From NCBI RefSeq assembly GCF_900496995.4, contig NW_024470325.1:715012-779011 (forward strand): a stretch of DNA of 64,000 nt, in the 5' to 3' direction. The translations under genes were made by a program, and so were the position numbers. The notes below the pieces were generated by a model. It was not told the DNA's origin, did not search any database, and worked only from the letters and a program-made list of their open reading frames with translations. Of this stretch, positions 46,001-55,900 are shown piece after piece (the stretch's first letter is position 1; every line of letters begins with the position of its first letter). Source of the DNA: Aquila chrysaetos chrysaetos (Eukaryota; Chordata; Aves; Accipitriformes; Accipitridae).

Positions 46001-47313
46001 TGAGGGACTGTGCAGGGAGGTCCCATGCAACCTCACCCTCCGTCTCCTAGGTGCTTCTCCACCCACGATGGCTTTGAAGGACACCAGAACTGGCTCTTAA
46101 CCTCTTGGTTGTCTTATTCCAGCCGCACACCTTGCAACGCGCAAGAAGGAGCCACTTCTAGTTCTCTCTACTCACACGTACCGCTACTCTGACTGTGGAA
46201 AAGCAAGTTGTGAAGGATCTTGATTCTCTCCGTTGCACGCTGGCTGTTGTCCTTCTTGTCCTCCAGCTGGATCACGGCCTTCTGGATGCTCCCTTTGATC
46301 ATTGAGTCCACATCAAGGAACTGCGGCTAGAAAAGACTGGAGGTGAGTTGCTTGCTTGACGTTACTTTGCTCTCATTTGCCTGGGGACGCTCGTCCCGAG
46401 ATATCATCTTCTCCAGAAATTAGCACAGTGAGCTCCAAGGTCTGTACCCATCTCGCCATCCCAACAAACCCTGGTTAAGTTGGTCCTCAGGGCACAGAGC
46501 ACTGCTGATGTCCCCCCGTAAGGGACACGGCTTTGTTGATGGTGACAAAAGGCTCCTGGTCTTTGGCCAGTCACTCACAGTGGGGCTGGGAGACCACCAC
46601 CCTACTTCAACCTCACAACGGTGACCCAGGAAGACCTGCAGCTAATTCTTTCCTGTGACAAGGTACCAGCCCAAACAACGACCTTCAAAGCAGATCCCAA
46701 AATGTCTGTTGATACCCAAAGCCAGTTCTTGCACAATGACAAGTGACTAAATGAGGAGGAAAAAATAAAATAATAATAAAAAAATCATACATTTTCGTCC
46801 GGGTAACGACCTGACATGGTGAGGCTCCCCAGGGCAGCAGAATCCTCCGGAGAACCTGAAATCACCATTAACCATGTAACTCAGCTGTTAAAACCCCAAC
46901 AAGAGCTACTTCCATCCACGGGAGGCATCAGGAGTGCCTTGACAATCAACAGGGAGAAATAAAGCAGCACAGGGTGGAAGCTACCCAACTACTTGGTGTC
47001 AGCTTCTTGATGACATGAGACCCTCGGGCTTGGGGAGCAATTGGCCGGACACCTCTAACCAAGAACATGGATTCAAGAAGCCACCCCGAGTTGACTTGTG
47101 GGACATCGGAGGATGGGGCAGTGGGTTTCTGGAAGGGAGAGCAGTGGGGAGACGGTGGGTTTATGGTGAGAGAGCTCTTACCTGCTGGGAGATGCTGCTG
47201 CAGGGAGCTGCTCAGGAAAATCTCGGCAATGGTCATTTTGGAGAGGTGGCCGAGATTGGCCTTAAAGTTCTCTGGGGGCATCAGGTCATCCAAGTGGATG
47301 GACTTCCACTTGC
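28096..47313 (-). CDS. RNF213-like: RNF213-like E3 ubiquitin ligase, C-terminal portion (about 35 exons, 5' end missing)
   Basis: Minus-strand exons run from 47313-47182 to the stop in 28288-28096; well-supported ones include 46326-46182, 45163-44990, 43904-43747, 42059-41939, 40963-40790, 40148-40033, 37537-37322, 36504-36423, 35386-35292, 33798-33541, 33336-33201, 31801-31606, 30119-29919, 29365-29276 and 28939-28779. Landmarks in RNF213 order are the RING, then FRRKCNSFFVEF, SYLPTMPGDLL, the RZ-type zinc finger, YGQTPPFQDLPRQ, LKHILALWQVL, ELHEMIAVAL and KILSVWRTAA. In mammals RNF213 is a giant cytosolic AAA+ E3 ligase linked to lipid droplets and bacterial lipopolysaccharide. The AAA+ motor and N-terminus are absent: a satellite starts at 47390. 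Several exons between 46 and 34 kb join only if a surplus base is ignored, so this may be a decaying paralogue or an unpolished assembly. Confidence 0.85.
29370..29565. repeat. 18-bp minisatellite in RNF213-like intron
   Basis: About ten near-perfect units of GGAGGACAGAGAAACACG, with one short irregular unit near 29535. It starts within 10 bp of the acceptor of the exon at 29365, so unit number could affect splicing. Confidence 0.93.
30478..30853 (+). repeat. probable small solo LTR in RNF213-like intron
   Basis: An AT-rich island unlike its GC-rich surroundings begins TGTGTGGACACAT and ends AACTTCACA, with AATAAA at 30822. A 44-bp unit (GTTGGTATAGCCAATTATAT and on) is perfectly duplicated at 30696-30739 and 30740-30783, as in LTR enhancer repeats. 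No target duplication is evident, so the ends are provisional. Confidence 0.45.
32258..32480. repeat. 23-bp T-rich tandem repeat
   Basis: Five near-perfect copies of CTTTCTTTTATTTTGGGGTT plus TAG, followed by progressively diverged units ending TTTTATTAGGTTTTGC. It lies in an RNF213-like intron. The gradient suggests expansion from the left end. Confidence 0.92.
35292..36504 (-). CDS. RNF213-like: RZ-type (RNF213-ZNFX1) zinc finger exons
   Basis: Exons 36504-36423, 36102-36068 and 35386-35292 cover the RZ finger. The first gives SYLPTMPGDLLF. The tiny 35-nt second exon gives ACRCGSYWIVTH. The third gives CGLPMEMKKCKCG then AIVGGANHKP. The C-terminal half of the finger and the GGxxHKP signature are well conserved. 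The usual CPNGH half is replaced by CRCGS, so the zinc-binding geometry may differ. In mammalian RNF213 this finger is needed for ubiquitylating lipopolysaccharide. Confidence 0.75.
39049..39930 (+). repeat. solo LTR (882 bp) in RNF213-like intron
   Basis: It begins TGTGACGGTCTGAACA and ends CCTTAATTCTGACA. A TATAAAA box lies at 39423, a long CTTT/CCTTCT pyrimidine stretch at 39520-39590 and AATAAA at 39866. Promoter, poly(A) signal and TG...CA ends support an LTR. I see no target duplication. It is opposite to the host gene, so it could supply an antisense promoter. Confidence 0.7.
40790..40963 (-). CDS. RNF213-like: RING-finger exon of the RNF213-like gene
   Basis: A single 174-nt exon encodes a complete RING pattern: CKSC, eleven residues, LPCSHIFCTRCI, then CKIC and a PEDY tail. 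That gives Cys-Cys, Cys-His, Cys-Cys, Cys-Cys zinc pairs. Both splice sites are canonical (CTCAG acceptor, AAG/GTATCC donor) and the exon is open throughout. This identifies the family and would bind the E2 enzyme if expressed. Confidence 0.9.
44028..44355. repeat. AT-rich tandem array with GTATCGGAAAGATA units
   Basis: Units of 16-20 bp containing ATCGGAAAGATACCACGTGT alternate with ATAATGTATATTATGATACA, which is itself near-palindromic. The array grades from simple units on the left through about 60-bp composite units to ATATATCGGAAAGATACC on the right. It lies between RNF213-like exons at 43904 and 44490. Confidence 0.9.
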
Positions 47314-47389
47314 CTGGAAAGGCAAGAGGACGGATGAGTCCACCCGGCTCTCTTTGGTGCATCAGCGTTTGGAAAACCGGTGGTGAGCT

Positions 47390-47670
47390 CGGTCTGCTCG
47401 GATTCCGGCAGGGGTATCGGTACTACCTCCAAGTACGGGGGGGGGGGGGGGGGGGTGTTACCGGTACTACCCCGGAGCACTAGTGGGGGTATCATTAACA
47501 CCCTTGAGTACCAGTAACAGTACAGGATCCCGTAGGGGACACCAAGTCTACCCCACCCGCGTGGGTAGAGAGGCTAGGTTTAGCCCGGAGCACCAGTAGG
47601 GACAGCAGGTGTACCCCGGGGTACCAGCAGGGGTACCGCTACTACCCTGGAGTACCAGTAAGGGTACCGG
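47390..47670. repeat. start of satellite array, GGTACCGGTACTACC variant
   Basis: Irregular units of GTACCAGTAGGGGTACCGG and AGGTAGGG/CTACCCC blocks begin just outside the last recognisable RNF213-like exon. A run of 19 G lies at 47437-47455. The array continues after an inserted LTR. Confidence 0.8.
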
Positions 47671-48241
47671 TGACGTGCGGAAACGGACTGCACAATCAGT
47701 GCGATTGTAAAGTAGGTATGTTTATTCAGCACTGGGCAGCACGGGGAGTAGTCCCACCAAAGTCGTGCGTGCCTGACTCGGCAGTTCATTTCAAGTTTAT
47801 ACGGTCAAGTGTTACATATTCACAATACGCCTACATATGGATGACCTGTCCCCGCTTCATATTAAATTAGCTCCGAGAGGTCATTTCCATAGTCTCCTCT
47901 AACTGCGCTTGCGCAGTGCCTCTTTATGGTGGTCGTCTGGTGGTCGCAGAGATGAAGATAAGACGACTCCTCTTCGTCACCGCTAGTAACTTTTTTCCTT
48001 GGGCAGGCTCAGTGATTTCTTGGTATTCACCCAAGCCGCAAGACCAGTCTTAGCTGGCTCTTGGGGCCTGCTCCTGCTTCTTATCAGGAACTGTCTCTAC
48101 CTTATTGGCTGGTTCTTAGGACCAGCTCTTCTTATCAAGGACTGTCTCTATGTCAGCTAATTTCAACAATGTAAGCGCTAAACATCATCTTCATCCCCCT
48201 TTATTATATCTACTGAGATTCTTTTGACTCCCCTTGTCTCA
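47671..48241 (-). repeat. solo LTR inserted in the satellite, minus orientation
   Basis: On the minus strand it begins TGAGACAAGGGGAGTC and ends GTTTCCGCACGTCA, with AATAAA near its end (TTTATT at about 47730 on plus). The flanks CCGG and CTGG look like a 4-bp target duplication with one change, and the satellite text resumes across it. No internal region is present. Confidence 0.7.
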
Positions 48242-50230
48242 CTGGTACTACCGCGGAGCATCTGGAAGGGACACCAGGCCTACCCCCGATGGTCAGGTAG
48301 GGAGGCTGGTCTACCTGTCCGTGCAGTAGGACAAACAGGCCTACCTGGAGCATCATGTACGGGTACCAGGCTGATGCCACAGGTCAGGTAGGGAGGGCGG
48401 GTCTACCCCCGATCGCCCATTGTGACGAGGTGTACACCGAAACCAGTGAGGGTCCCGGTACTACCCCGGAGCGTCATGTAGGGACGCCAGGCCGAGCCCG
48501 GAGCTTCAGGTAGGGAGGCCAGGTCTAGGCCACAGCACCAGTAGGGAGGGCAGGTGTACCCCGGGGTAACAGTAGGGGTACTGCTACTAGCCTGGAGTAC
48601 CAGTAGGGGTAACGGTACTACCGGGGAGGATGAGGACCACTTCTATCCCACCCCCATGGTTAGGGAGGCCAGGTCTACCCCACCCTCGCCGGCAGGGAGG
48701 CCAGGTCTACCCAGCTTGCGCTGGCATGGAGGCCAGGTCTACCCCACCCTTGCCAGAAGGGAGGCCAGGTCTACCACATGTGTGCTAGTAGATAGGTCAG
48801 GTCTACCACACCCCCGTGGATATGGAGGCCTGGTCTACCCCGCCCGTGCCGGTAGGGAGGCCTGGTCTACCCCGCCCCTGCAGGTTGGGAGGACAGTTCT
48901 ATACCGCCTTGCAGGTAGCAGGCCAGGTCTACCCGCCCGCACGGGTATGGACAGGTCTACTCTGTCCTTGCAGGTAGGGAGTCCAGGACTACCCCGTGCG
49001 GGTAGGGAGGCCAGGTCTACCACGCCCTTGCAGGTAGGGCGGACAGGTCTCCCCACCCTTGCAGGTAGGGACGCCAGGTCTACCCCTCCCACGTGGGTTG
49101 GGAGGCCAGATCTACCCCGCTCGTGCCGGTAGGGTGGCAAGGTCTACCCTGCCCTGCCGGTAGGAAGCCAGGTCTACACCGCCCACGTGGGTAGTGAGGA
49201 CAGGTGTAGCCCGCCCCTGCAGGTTGGGAGGCCAGTTCTATACCGCCCTTGCAGGTAGGAGGCTGTGTCTACCCCCCCCGCGCAGGTATGGAGGACAGGT
49301 CTACTCCGTCCTTGCCGGTAGGGAGTCCAAGTCTACCCCAGCTGCGCGAGTAGGGAGGCCAGGTCTACCCCGCCGCGCCAGTAGAGTGGTCAGGTGTACC
49401 CTGCCCACGCGGGTAGGGAGGACAGGCCTACACCCACCGCTCAAGTATGAAGGCCAGGTCTACCCAACCCGCACCGGTAGGGTGGTCAGGTGTACCCCGC
49501 CCACGCGGGTACGGAGGCCAGGTCTACCCTGCCCGCATGGGTAGGGAGGACAGGTCTATCCTGCCTTTGCCGGTAGGGAGGCCAGGTCTACCCCGTCATT
49601 GCCGGTAGGGAGGCCAGGTCTACCACGCCTTTGCCGGGAGGGAGGCCAGGTTTAACATTCCTTCAAAGATTGGGAGGCCAGGTCTACCCCAGTTGTGCTA
49701 GTAGGGAGGCCACGTCTGCCCTGCCCACGCCAGTAGGGAGGCCAGGTCTACCACACCTGCGCTGGTAGGGAGGCCAGGTCTGCGCTGGAGCATCAGGTAG
49801 GTATAAGCGGCCTACCCAGAGGGTCAGGTAGGGAGGGCGGGTCTACCGCCCGCGCCAGCAGGGACAGCAGTTGTACCCCGAAGTACTAGGGTGTATTGGT
49901 ACTACCCTGGAGTACCAGTAGGGGTAAGGTTCTTACTGGGAGGATGATGTGGACACCAGGTCTACCCCAGCGCCATGGTTAGGGAGCCCAGGTCAACCCC
50001 GCGCTTGCCGGTAGGGGGGCCAGGTCTAACCCAGGGGGCCAGTAGGGAGAGCAGGTGTACCCCGGGGTACCAGCAGGGGTACCCCAGGTTACGAGCAGGG
50101 GTACCGCTAGTACCCTGGAGTACCAGTAGGGGTAACGGTACTACCCGGGAGGATGAGGTCGGGACGCCAGGTCTACCCCACCCCCATGGTTAGGGAGGCT
50201 TGGTCAACCCCGCGCTTGCTGGTAGGGAGG
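48242..50230. repeat. 32-bp satellite array, orientation A
   Basis: Dozens of units of about 32 bp are built on GGTAGGGAGGCCAGGTCTAC followed by a variable GC-rich half (CCCGCCCGCGCC and similar). Units differ by 10-25 percent and are interleaved with GTACCAGTAGGGGTACCG segments. Open frames here are repeat artefacts with no protein signal. Confidence 0.93.
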
Positions 50231-50992
50231 TGTAAGAGTCGGTCAGAAAATCAGCATTGTCTCAACATTGTCATCAGGAACATGAACAGTACATTACCTG
50301 ACAACGGCCTGTTTGGAGCGCAGCAGCCAATCCCAAGGACAGAATGTGCAGTACAAGGCTCCTGGAAGGTACCTGGCTAGAGCCGTTAGAGGTAACCGCA
50401 TAGCTACTGTCAAAAAGGATGGATTGCAACTGTTGCCATAACACGATGAAGAAATCATGAACTCTAGACGAACTTTGCTTCATTATAATACCAAAACACA
50501 CCTCCTGGTCGAAGGCTACCCGCCTCCAAGACTTACCACGCCTCAGACACTGACCCTGCGCCTGCGTGATAGTCTCGCTTGAGAAGGGCGGAGATATGAT
50601 AATTGTATTCTGAGCAGGGTGGAGACTCCTGAGGCAGAGGTGGAGCAAGGTGTGTTACTAAACATAAAAGACGACTTCTAAACAACGGAATTTGAAGCTC
50701 CCCACAAGGACCACAACGATCGACGACGCAGCATTAGCTGGACCCGGGACCCTTAGGACGTCTTGAGATCAGCGGTGGTAGCTATAACCTCTTTTTCTCC
50801 TCTCTCTAAACTTAACTTTACTTTTCTCCTTTCTTTCACCCATCTCTAACTATCGCGTGGCTCTTCACAGGCAATACAATAAAGTTTTACTGTGTGATTA
50901 CTGCTCTCCCCTTTGGTGTTGGTCACCTTAATTTTGCACTTTCGAGATCGTAGCAAATGAACCATCACGAGTCCACCGAGTGGACCGTGACA
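50231..50992 (+). repeat. ERV 5' LTR (762 bp), same family as 608-1368
   Basis: It begins TGTAAGAGTCGG, ends GGACCGTGACA and matches the left-edge LTR end to end. A primer-binding site follows within 6 bp, making it a 5' LTR. It sits inside satellite orientation A. Confidence 0.9.
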
Positions 50993-50998
50993 TTAAAC

Positions 50999-51016
50999 TG
51001 GCGTCACGGACAGGAT
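50999..51016 (+). other. ERV primer-binding site, possibly serine tRNA
   Basis: TGGCGTCACGGACAGGAT starts six bases after the LTR end, the normal spacing. The TGGCG start and GGACAGGAT end look most like tRNA-Ser acceptor/T-stem complements from memory, but no tRNA I can recall matches all 18 positions. Confidence 0.55.
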
Positions 51017-52895
51017 CCTGACAGACAGAGGGGTGCAGGTTTTGTGCGGTTTGTAACAGGGGAAGAACGTTTCGTTCCAGCCGCACCTGGCCCTACACCT
51101 GAACGGGTGAGAGGTGTCCAGAAAGCAAGGGGGGCGATTCGGGATTCCCGCACACCGCACACACCTCAGTGTATATCACCCCAAACTTGAATTGAGGGAT
51201 CTGTCTATCAGGATCAAGAGAAGGATCTCCTAGTGCAAAAGGGGGAACTGTCCTCATTAGATGAGGTTGACTACTCGGGGAAGTTGAAGGGACAAGCAGA
51301 GAAAGTCTGCACTTGTGAGCAACTAAGTTTTGACTCCCCAAAGTGAGATTTTGGTCCCTTCAGCCACTCAGGGAAGAGGAGGGCGACGCAGCAGCTGTTG
51401 CGTGTGTGGTGTAACTAAGTTTGACCCCCGAAGTGAGTTGGGCCTTTGCAACAAAATGAACTGAAAAGAATGGTTATCAAAACTCTCCATCAGTAAAAAA
51501 TCTTGACTCGTTTTATGCACTCTTGGCAAAGTATGGAGCTCGACCCTCCCCGCTGGGAAGAGTGGGCTCGAGACAATCGGGCAAATTTACAGAGTGTAAC
51601 AGACCGAGTGATTTCTATACAGAATGAGGCTAGATCACGGTCAGGCAAAGGCAAAGCGATAATCTGTGCAGTTCTTGGAGCCAGCCTGGTCGCAGCAATT
51701 GAAGACCGCTATAAGCGGCGTAGCCAGGAAAAACAAATCATAGAATCCCTTGAAAATTTGGTACAACTTTGCAGAAAACAACCTCCAACCTGGAAGAGCA
51801 GTTAGCAGAGAGAAGAAGAGTAATTTGCGTGTACAAACAGCAAGCAGAGGAAAGGAGGAAGAAAATCGCTGTCTAAAAGATGCCTTGAAAGAAAGAACTT
51901 TCAAAGTCTGCTGAATCATTGAATGAGATAGAAATGAAGATGGAAAAGATAGGTATTTGGCAAATAAGTCAGGTATACCTGCAAAAAGAGCTAGAGGAAG
52001 CAAGGAAATGCTTCAGGGAAAACCCCCAAGTGAGGCCTTTGATGAAAGCAGAACATGCTTATATAAATGATGAGGATAATGACCCTATATTACAACTAAG
52101 AGGATACCATACACTCCCACTGAATTGGCCAAAATGAAAAGAAATATGGGCGCCTTCCCAAAGAATCCGAAAAAGAGTATGTGTGGTGTGTATCTTTAAC
52201 TGGAGGGGACCAAATCCAGTTAAATGAAAAGGAAGCTAGTGGTTACTGGGGCCACGGTGTCTTTTTAACAACAGGGGATGGACGTGCCCCGTGGTCCGTA
52301 ACCCAGCGGGCTGCCTATTGGGCGGAGGGCTGAACCCTTTGACAGGGGGATCCCCTAGCATACACAGGCACAGTTGATCAATTGCTAGAAAGTGTGCACA
52401 AAGCAGACTGCCTGCAAATGATACATGAAAGGAAGTTAGTTCCCGGATGTGAATCCCCAATGATGTTGCCGGTGAATCCTGAAATCAGATCCCTTGTAAG
52501 GGGACTCCAGAATCACTCAAATCTACCAGGATTGTTCTCCAAAGGACCACAGTGTCTTTAGACCCTGTAGAAAAGTTGGAGAGCTTTATTAAAGGCAAAA
52601 GAGATGAAACTAATGTTGGCACCGATACACCTTTTAATCATAGCTCGACTTCTTCCCACTCAAAACATAAAAGGATGAGGACATGGGGAGATGTAGCACA
52701 GCAATTGATAGATTATAGCAGAAAATACGGTCCTGTGAGAACTTTGGAGGAGAAACCTAAAGGAATCCGTCAAGCGACATTGGACGCAGCAGGAGGATGA
52801 TGTGCACCGTTGGATTGTTGCATGCTGGAGTCAGTTCTGGTTCCATCACTACTGCGCTTTGCTCAGTTTTTATCACAGTTCTTCTTGCATCTAAG
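51017..52895 (+). pseudogene. ERV gag remnant, cut by the assembly gap
   Basis: Broken frames read as a Gag-like protein. At 51503-51805 a frame contains PPRWEEWARDNRANLQS and a basic stretch with RDRYKRR-like residues. At 51919-52137 a helical segment precedes PILQLRGYHTLPLNWPK. Near 52240-52500 GHGVFLTTGDGRAPWSVTQ and ESVHKADCLQMIHERKL resemble capsid. Stops and frameshifts separate the pieces. The sequence ends in a run of N, so pol and env of this copy are not visible. Confidence 0.65.
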
Positions 52896-52920
52896 NNNNN
52901 NNNNNNNNNNNNNNNNNNNN
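52896..52920. other. assembly gap (25 N)
   Basis: A run of 25 unspecified bases. The left side is ERV gag and the right side is satellite in reversed orientation, so true distance and orientation across the gap are unknown. Confidence 0.99.
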
Positions 52921-55900
52921 TACTCCAGAGTACAACTTCTGTCCCTGCTGGCGCCCGGCAGTAGACCCGCCCTCGCTACCTGACCCTCTGGTGTAGGCCT
53001 CGTATCCCTACCTGATGTGCCGGGGTAGACCTGGCCAGCCTGCTGGCGCAGGTGGGGTAGACCTGGCCTCCCTAACCATGGGGGTGTGGTAGACCTGGTG
53101 TCCCCTACCAGATTCTCCTGCGTAGTACCGGTACACTTCCTGGTACTCCAGGGTAGTATTGATACCCTCACTCGTACTCCAGGCTAGCACCGGTAACAAC
53201 CCCCCGGGTACTTGGGCGTAGTACTGATACCCCCACTGGTAGTCCTGCGTACAACTGCTGTCCCTGCTGGCGCCTGGCAGTAGACCCGCCCTCCCTACCT
53301 GACCCTCTGGCGTAGGCCTCGTATCCCTCCCTGATGCTCCGGGGTAGACCTGGCCACCCTACCGGCGCGGGCGTGGTAGAGCTGGCCTCCCTGTTGCCTC
53401 CGGTGGGGTAGACCAGGCCTCCCTAAGCATGGGGGTGGGGTAGACCTGGCGTCCTGACCTCATCCTCCCGGTTAGTACCGTTTACCCCTACTGGTAGTCC
53501 AGGGTAGTAGCGGTAGCCCTGCTGGTACCCCGGGGTAGACTTGCTGTCCCTACTGGTGCTCAGGGCTAGAACTGGCCTCCCTACCGGCAAGCGCGTTGTT
53601 GACCTGGCCTCCCTACCCATGCAGGTGGGGTAGACGTGGCATGCCCTACCTGATCCTCCAGCTTACTACCGGTACCCTTACTGGTACTCCAGGGTAGTAC
53701 CGATACCCCCACTAATACTCCAGTGTAGCACCAGTAACACCCCCTCCCCCGGGACCTTGGGGGTAGAACCGATACCCCTTCTAGTACTCCAGGGTAGTAT
53801 CAGTACCCCTACTGGTACCCCAGGGTACACCTGCTGTCCCTACTGGCACCCGGCATTAGAACCGCCCTCCCTACCTGACCCTCTGGGCTAGGCCTCATAT
53901 CCCTACCTGATGCTCCGGGGTAGACCTAGCCAACCTACTGGCGCTGGCGAGGTAGACCTGGCCTCGCTACCGGCGCGGTGGCGTGGTAGATCTGGCCACC
54001 CTGCTGGTGCTGGTGGCGTAGACTTGGCCTCCCTGCACACAAGGTCGGGGTAGACCTGGCCTCCCTACCAGCAAGCGCAGGGTTTACCTGGCCTCCCTAA
54101 CCATGGAGGTGGGGTAGACCTGGCATCCCATCCTCATCCTCCCGGGTAGTACCGGTACCGGCACTTGTACTCCAGGGTAGTAGCGGTACCACGCTGGTAC
54201 CCCAGGGTACACCTGCTCTCCCTACTGGTGCTCCAGGCTAGACATGGCCTCCCTACCAGCAAGGCGGTTGCTGACCTGGTCTCCCTACCCATGCGGGAAG
54301 GTTAGACCTGGCATCCCCTACCTGATCATCTGGCGTACTACCGGTACCCTTACTGGTACTCCAGGGTAGTACCTATAACCCCACTAGTACTCCGGGGTAG
54401 CACCGGTAACCCCCCTGGGTACTTGGGGGTAGTACCGATACCCCTACTGGTATTCCGGGGTACAACTGCTGTCTCCCGGCGGTAGACCTGCCCTCACTAC
54501 CTGACCCTCTGGGGTAGGCCTCGTATCCCTACCTGATGCTCCGGGGTAGACCTGGCCTGCCTACCGGCGTGGGTGTGGTAGACCTGGCCTCCTTGCTGGC
54601 ACCAGTAGGGTAGACATGGCCTTGCTGCCCACAAGGTCGGGGTAGACCTTGCCTCCCTACCTGCACAGGCGGGGTAGACCTGGCCTTCCATACCCACGCG
54701 AGGGGGTAGACCTGGCCTCCCTAACAGCAAGGCCAGGGTGTACCTGGCCTCCCTACCAGCGCAACTGGGGAAGACCGGGCCTCCCTGCCCGCAAAAGCTG
54801 GGTAGACATGGCCTCCATACCCACGTGGACAGGGTTGACCTGGCCTCCCTACCGGCAAGGGCAGGGTAGACATGACATCCCTACCCGCGCGGGCGGGGTA
54901 GACCTGGCCTACCTACCCACACGGGCTGGGTAGACCGGCCCTCCTTCCCCGTTGGGCGGGGTAGACCTGGCATCCCTACCGACAATGGCGGGATAGACCT
55001 GTCCGCCCTACCTGCAAGGACGGTGTAGACCAGGCCTCCCTACCTGCACGGCAGGGTACACCTGTCCTCAATACCCGCGCGGGCGGGGTAGACCTAGCCT
55101 GTTACCTGCAAGGGTGGTATAGAACTGGCCTCCCAACCTGCAGGAGCGGGGTACACCTGGCCTCACTACCAGCAAGGGCAGGGTAGACCTGGCCACCCAA
55201 TCAGCACAGGCAGGGTCGAATTGGTTCGCTACCGGCAATGGCGGGGTAGAACTGGCCTCCATACCCGCAGGGGCGGGGTAGGCCGGGCCTCCCTACCAGT
55301 GCGGGAATGTTAAACCTGGCCTCCCTACCGGCAAGGGCAGGGTAGATATGGCATCCTTATCCGCGTGGGTGGGGTAGACCAGGCCTCCCTACAGGCGTGC
55401 GCAAGGTAGACCTGGCCTCCCTACTGACAAGGGCGGGGTAGACCTGGCCTCCCTACCAGCGCAGTTGGGGAAGACCGAGCCTCCCTGCCCGCTAAGGCTG
55501 GGTAAAAGTGGCCTGCATACCCACGCGGGCGAGGTAGACCTGACCTCCCTACCAGTGCAGGCGGGGTATACCTGGCCTCTCTATCTGCTGGCAGGGTAGA
55601 CCTGGCCTCCCTACTGGCAGCAGCAAGGTAGAGCTGGCCTCCTTACCAGCAAGGACATGGTAGAACTGGCCTCCCTACCCGCGTGGACGGGGTAGACCTA
55701 GCCTCCCTGCTGGCATGGGGTAGGTAGACCTGGCCTCCCTACCTGCGCAGATGGCGTAGACATGGCCTCCCTGCAGGCAAGGGCGGGATAGACATGGCCT
55801 GACAACCCGCAAGGGCAGGGTAGACCAGGCCTCCCTACTGGCAGCAGCAATGTAGACCTGGCCTCCTTACTGGCAAGGGCGGGGTCGTCCTGGCCTTCCT

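Noticed and set aside
48554-49544. Frames rich in REARSTPP and VGRPGLP in the satellite
   Set aside because: They repeat with the 32-bp unit, drift in frame, and have equivalents on the other strand.
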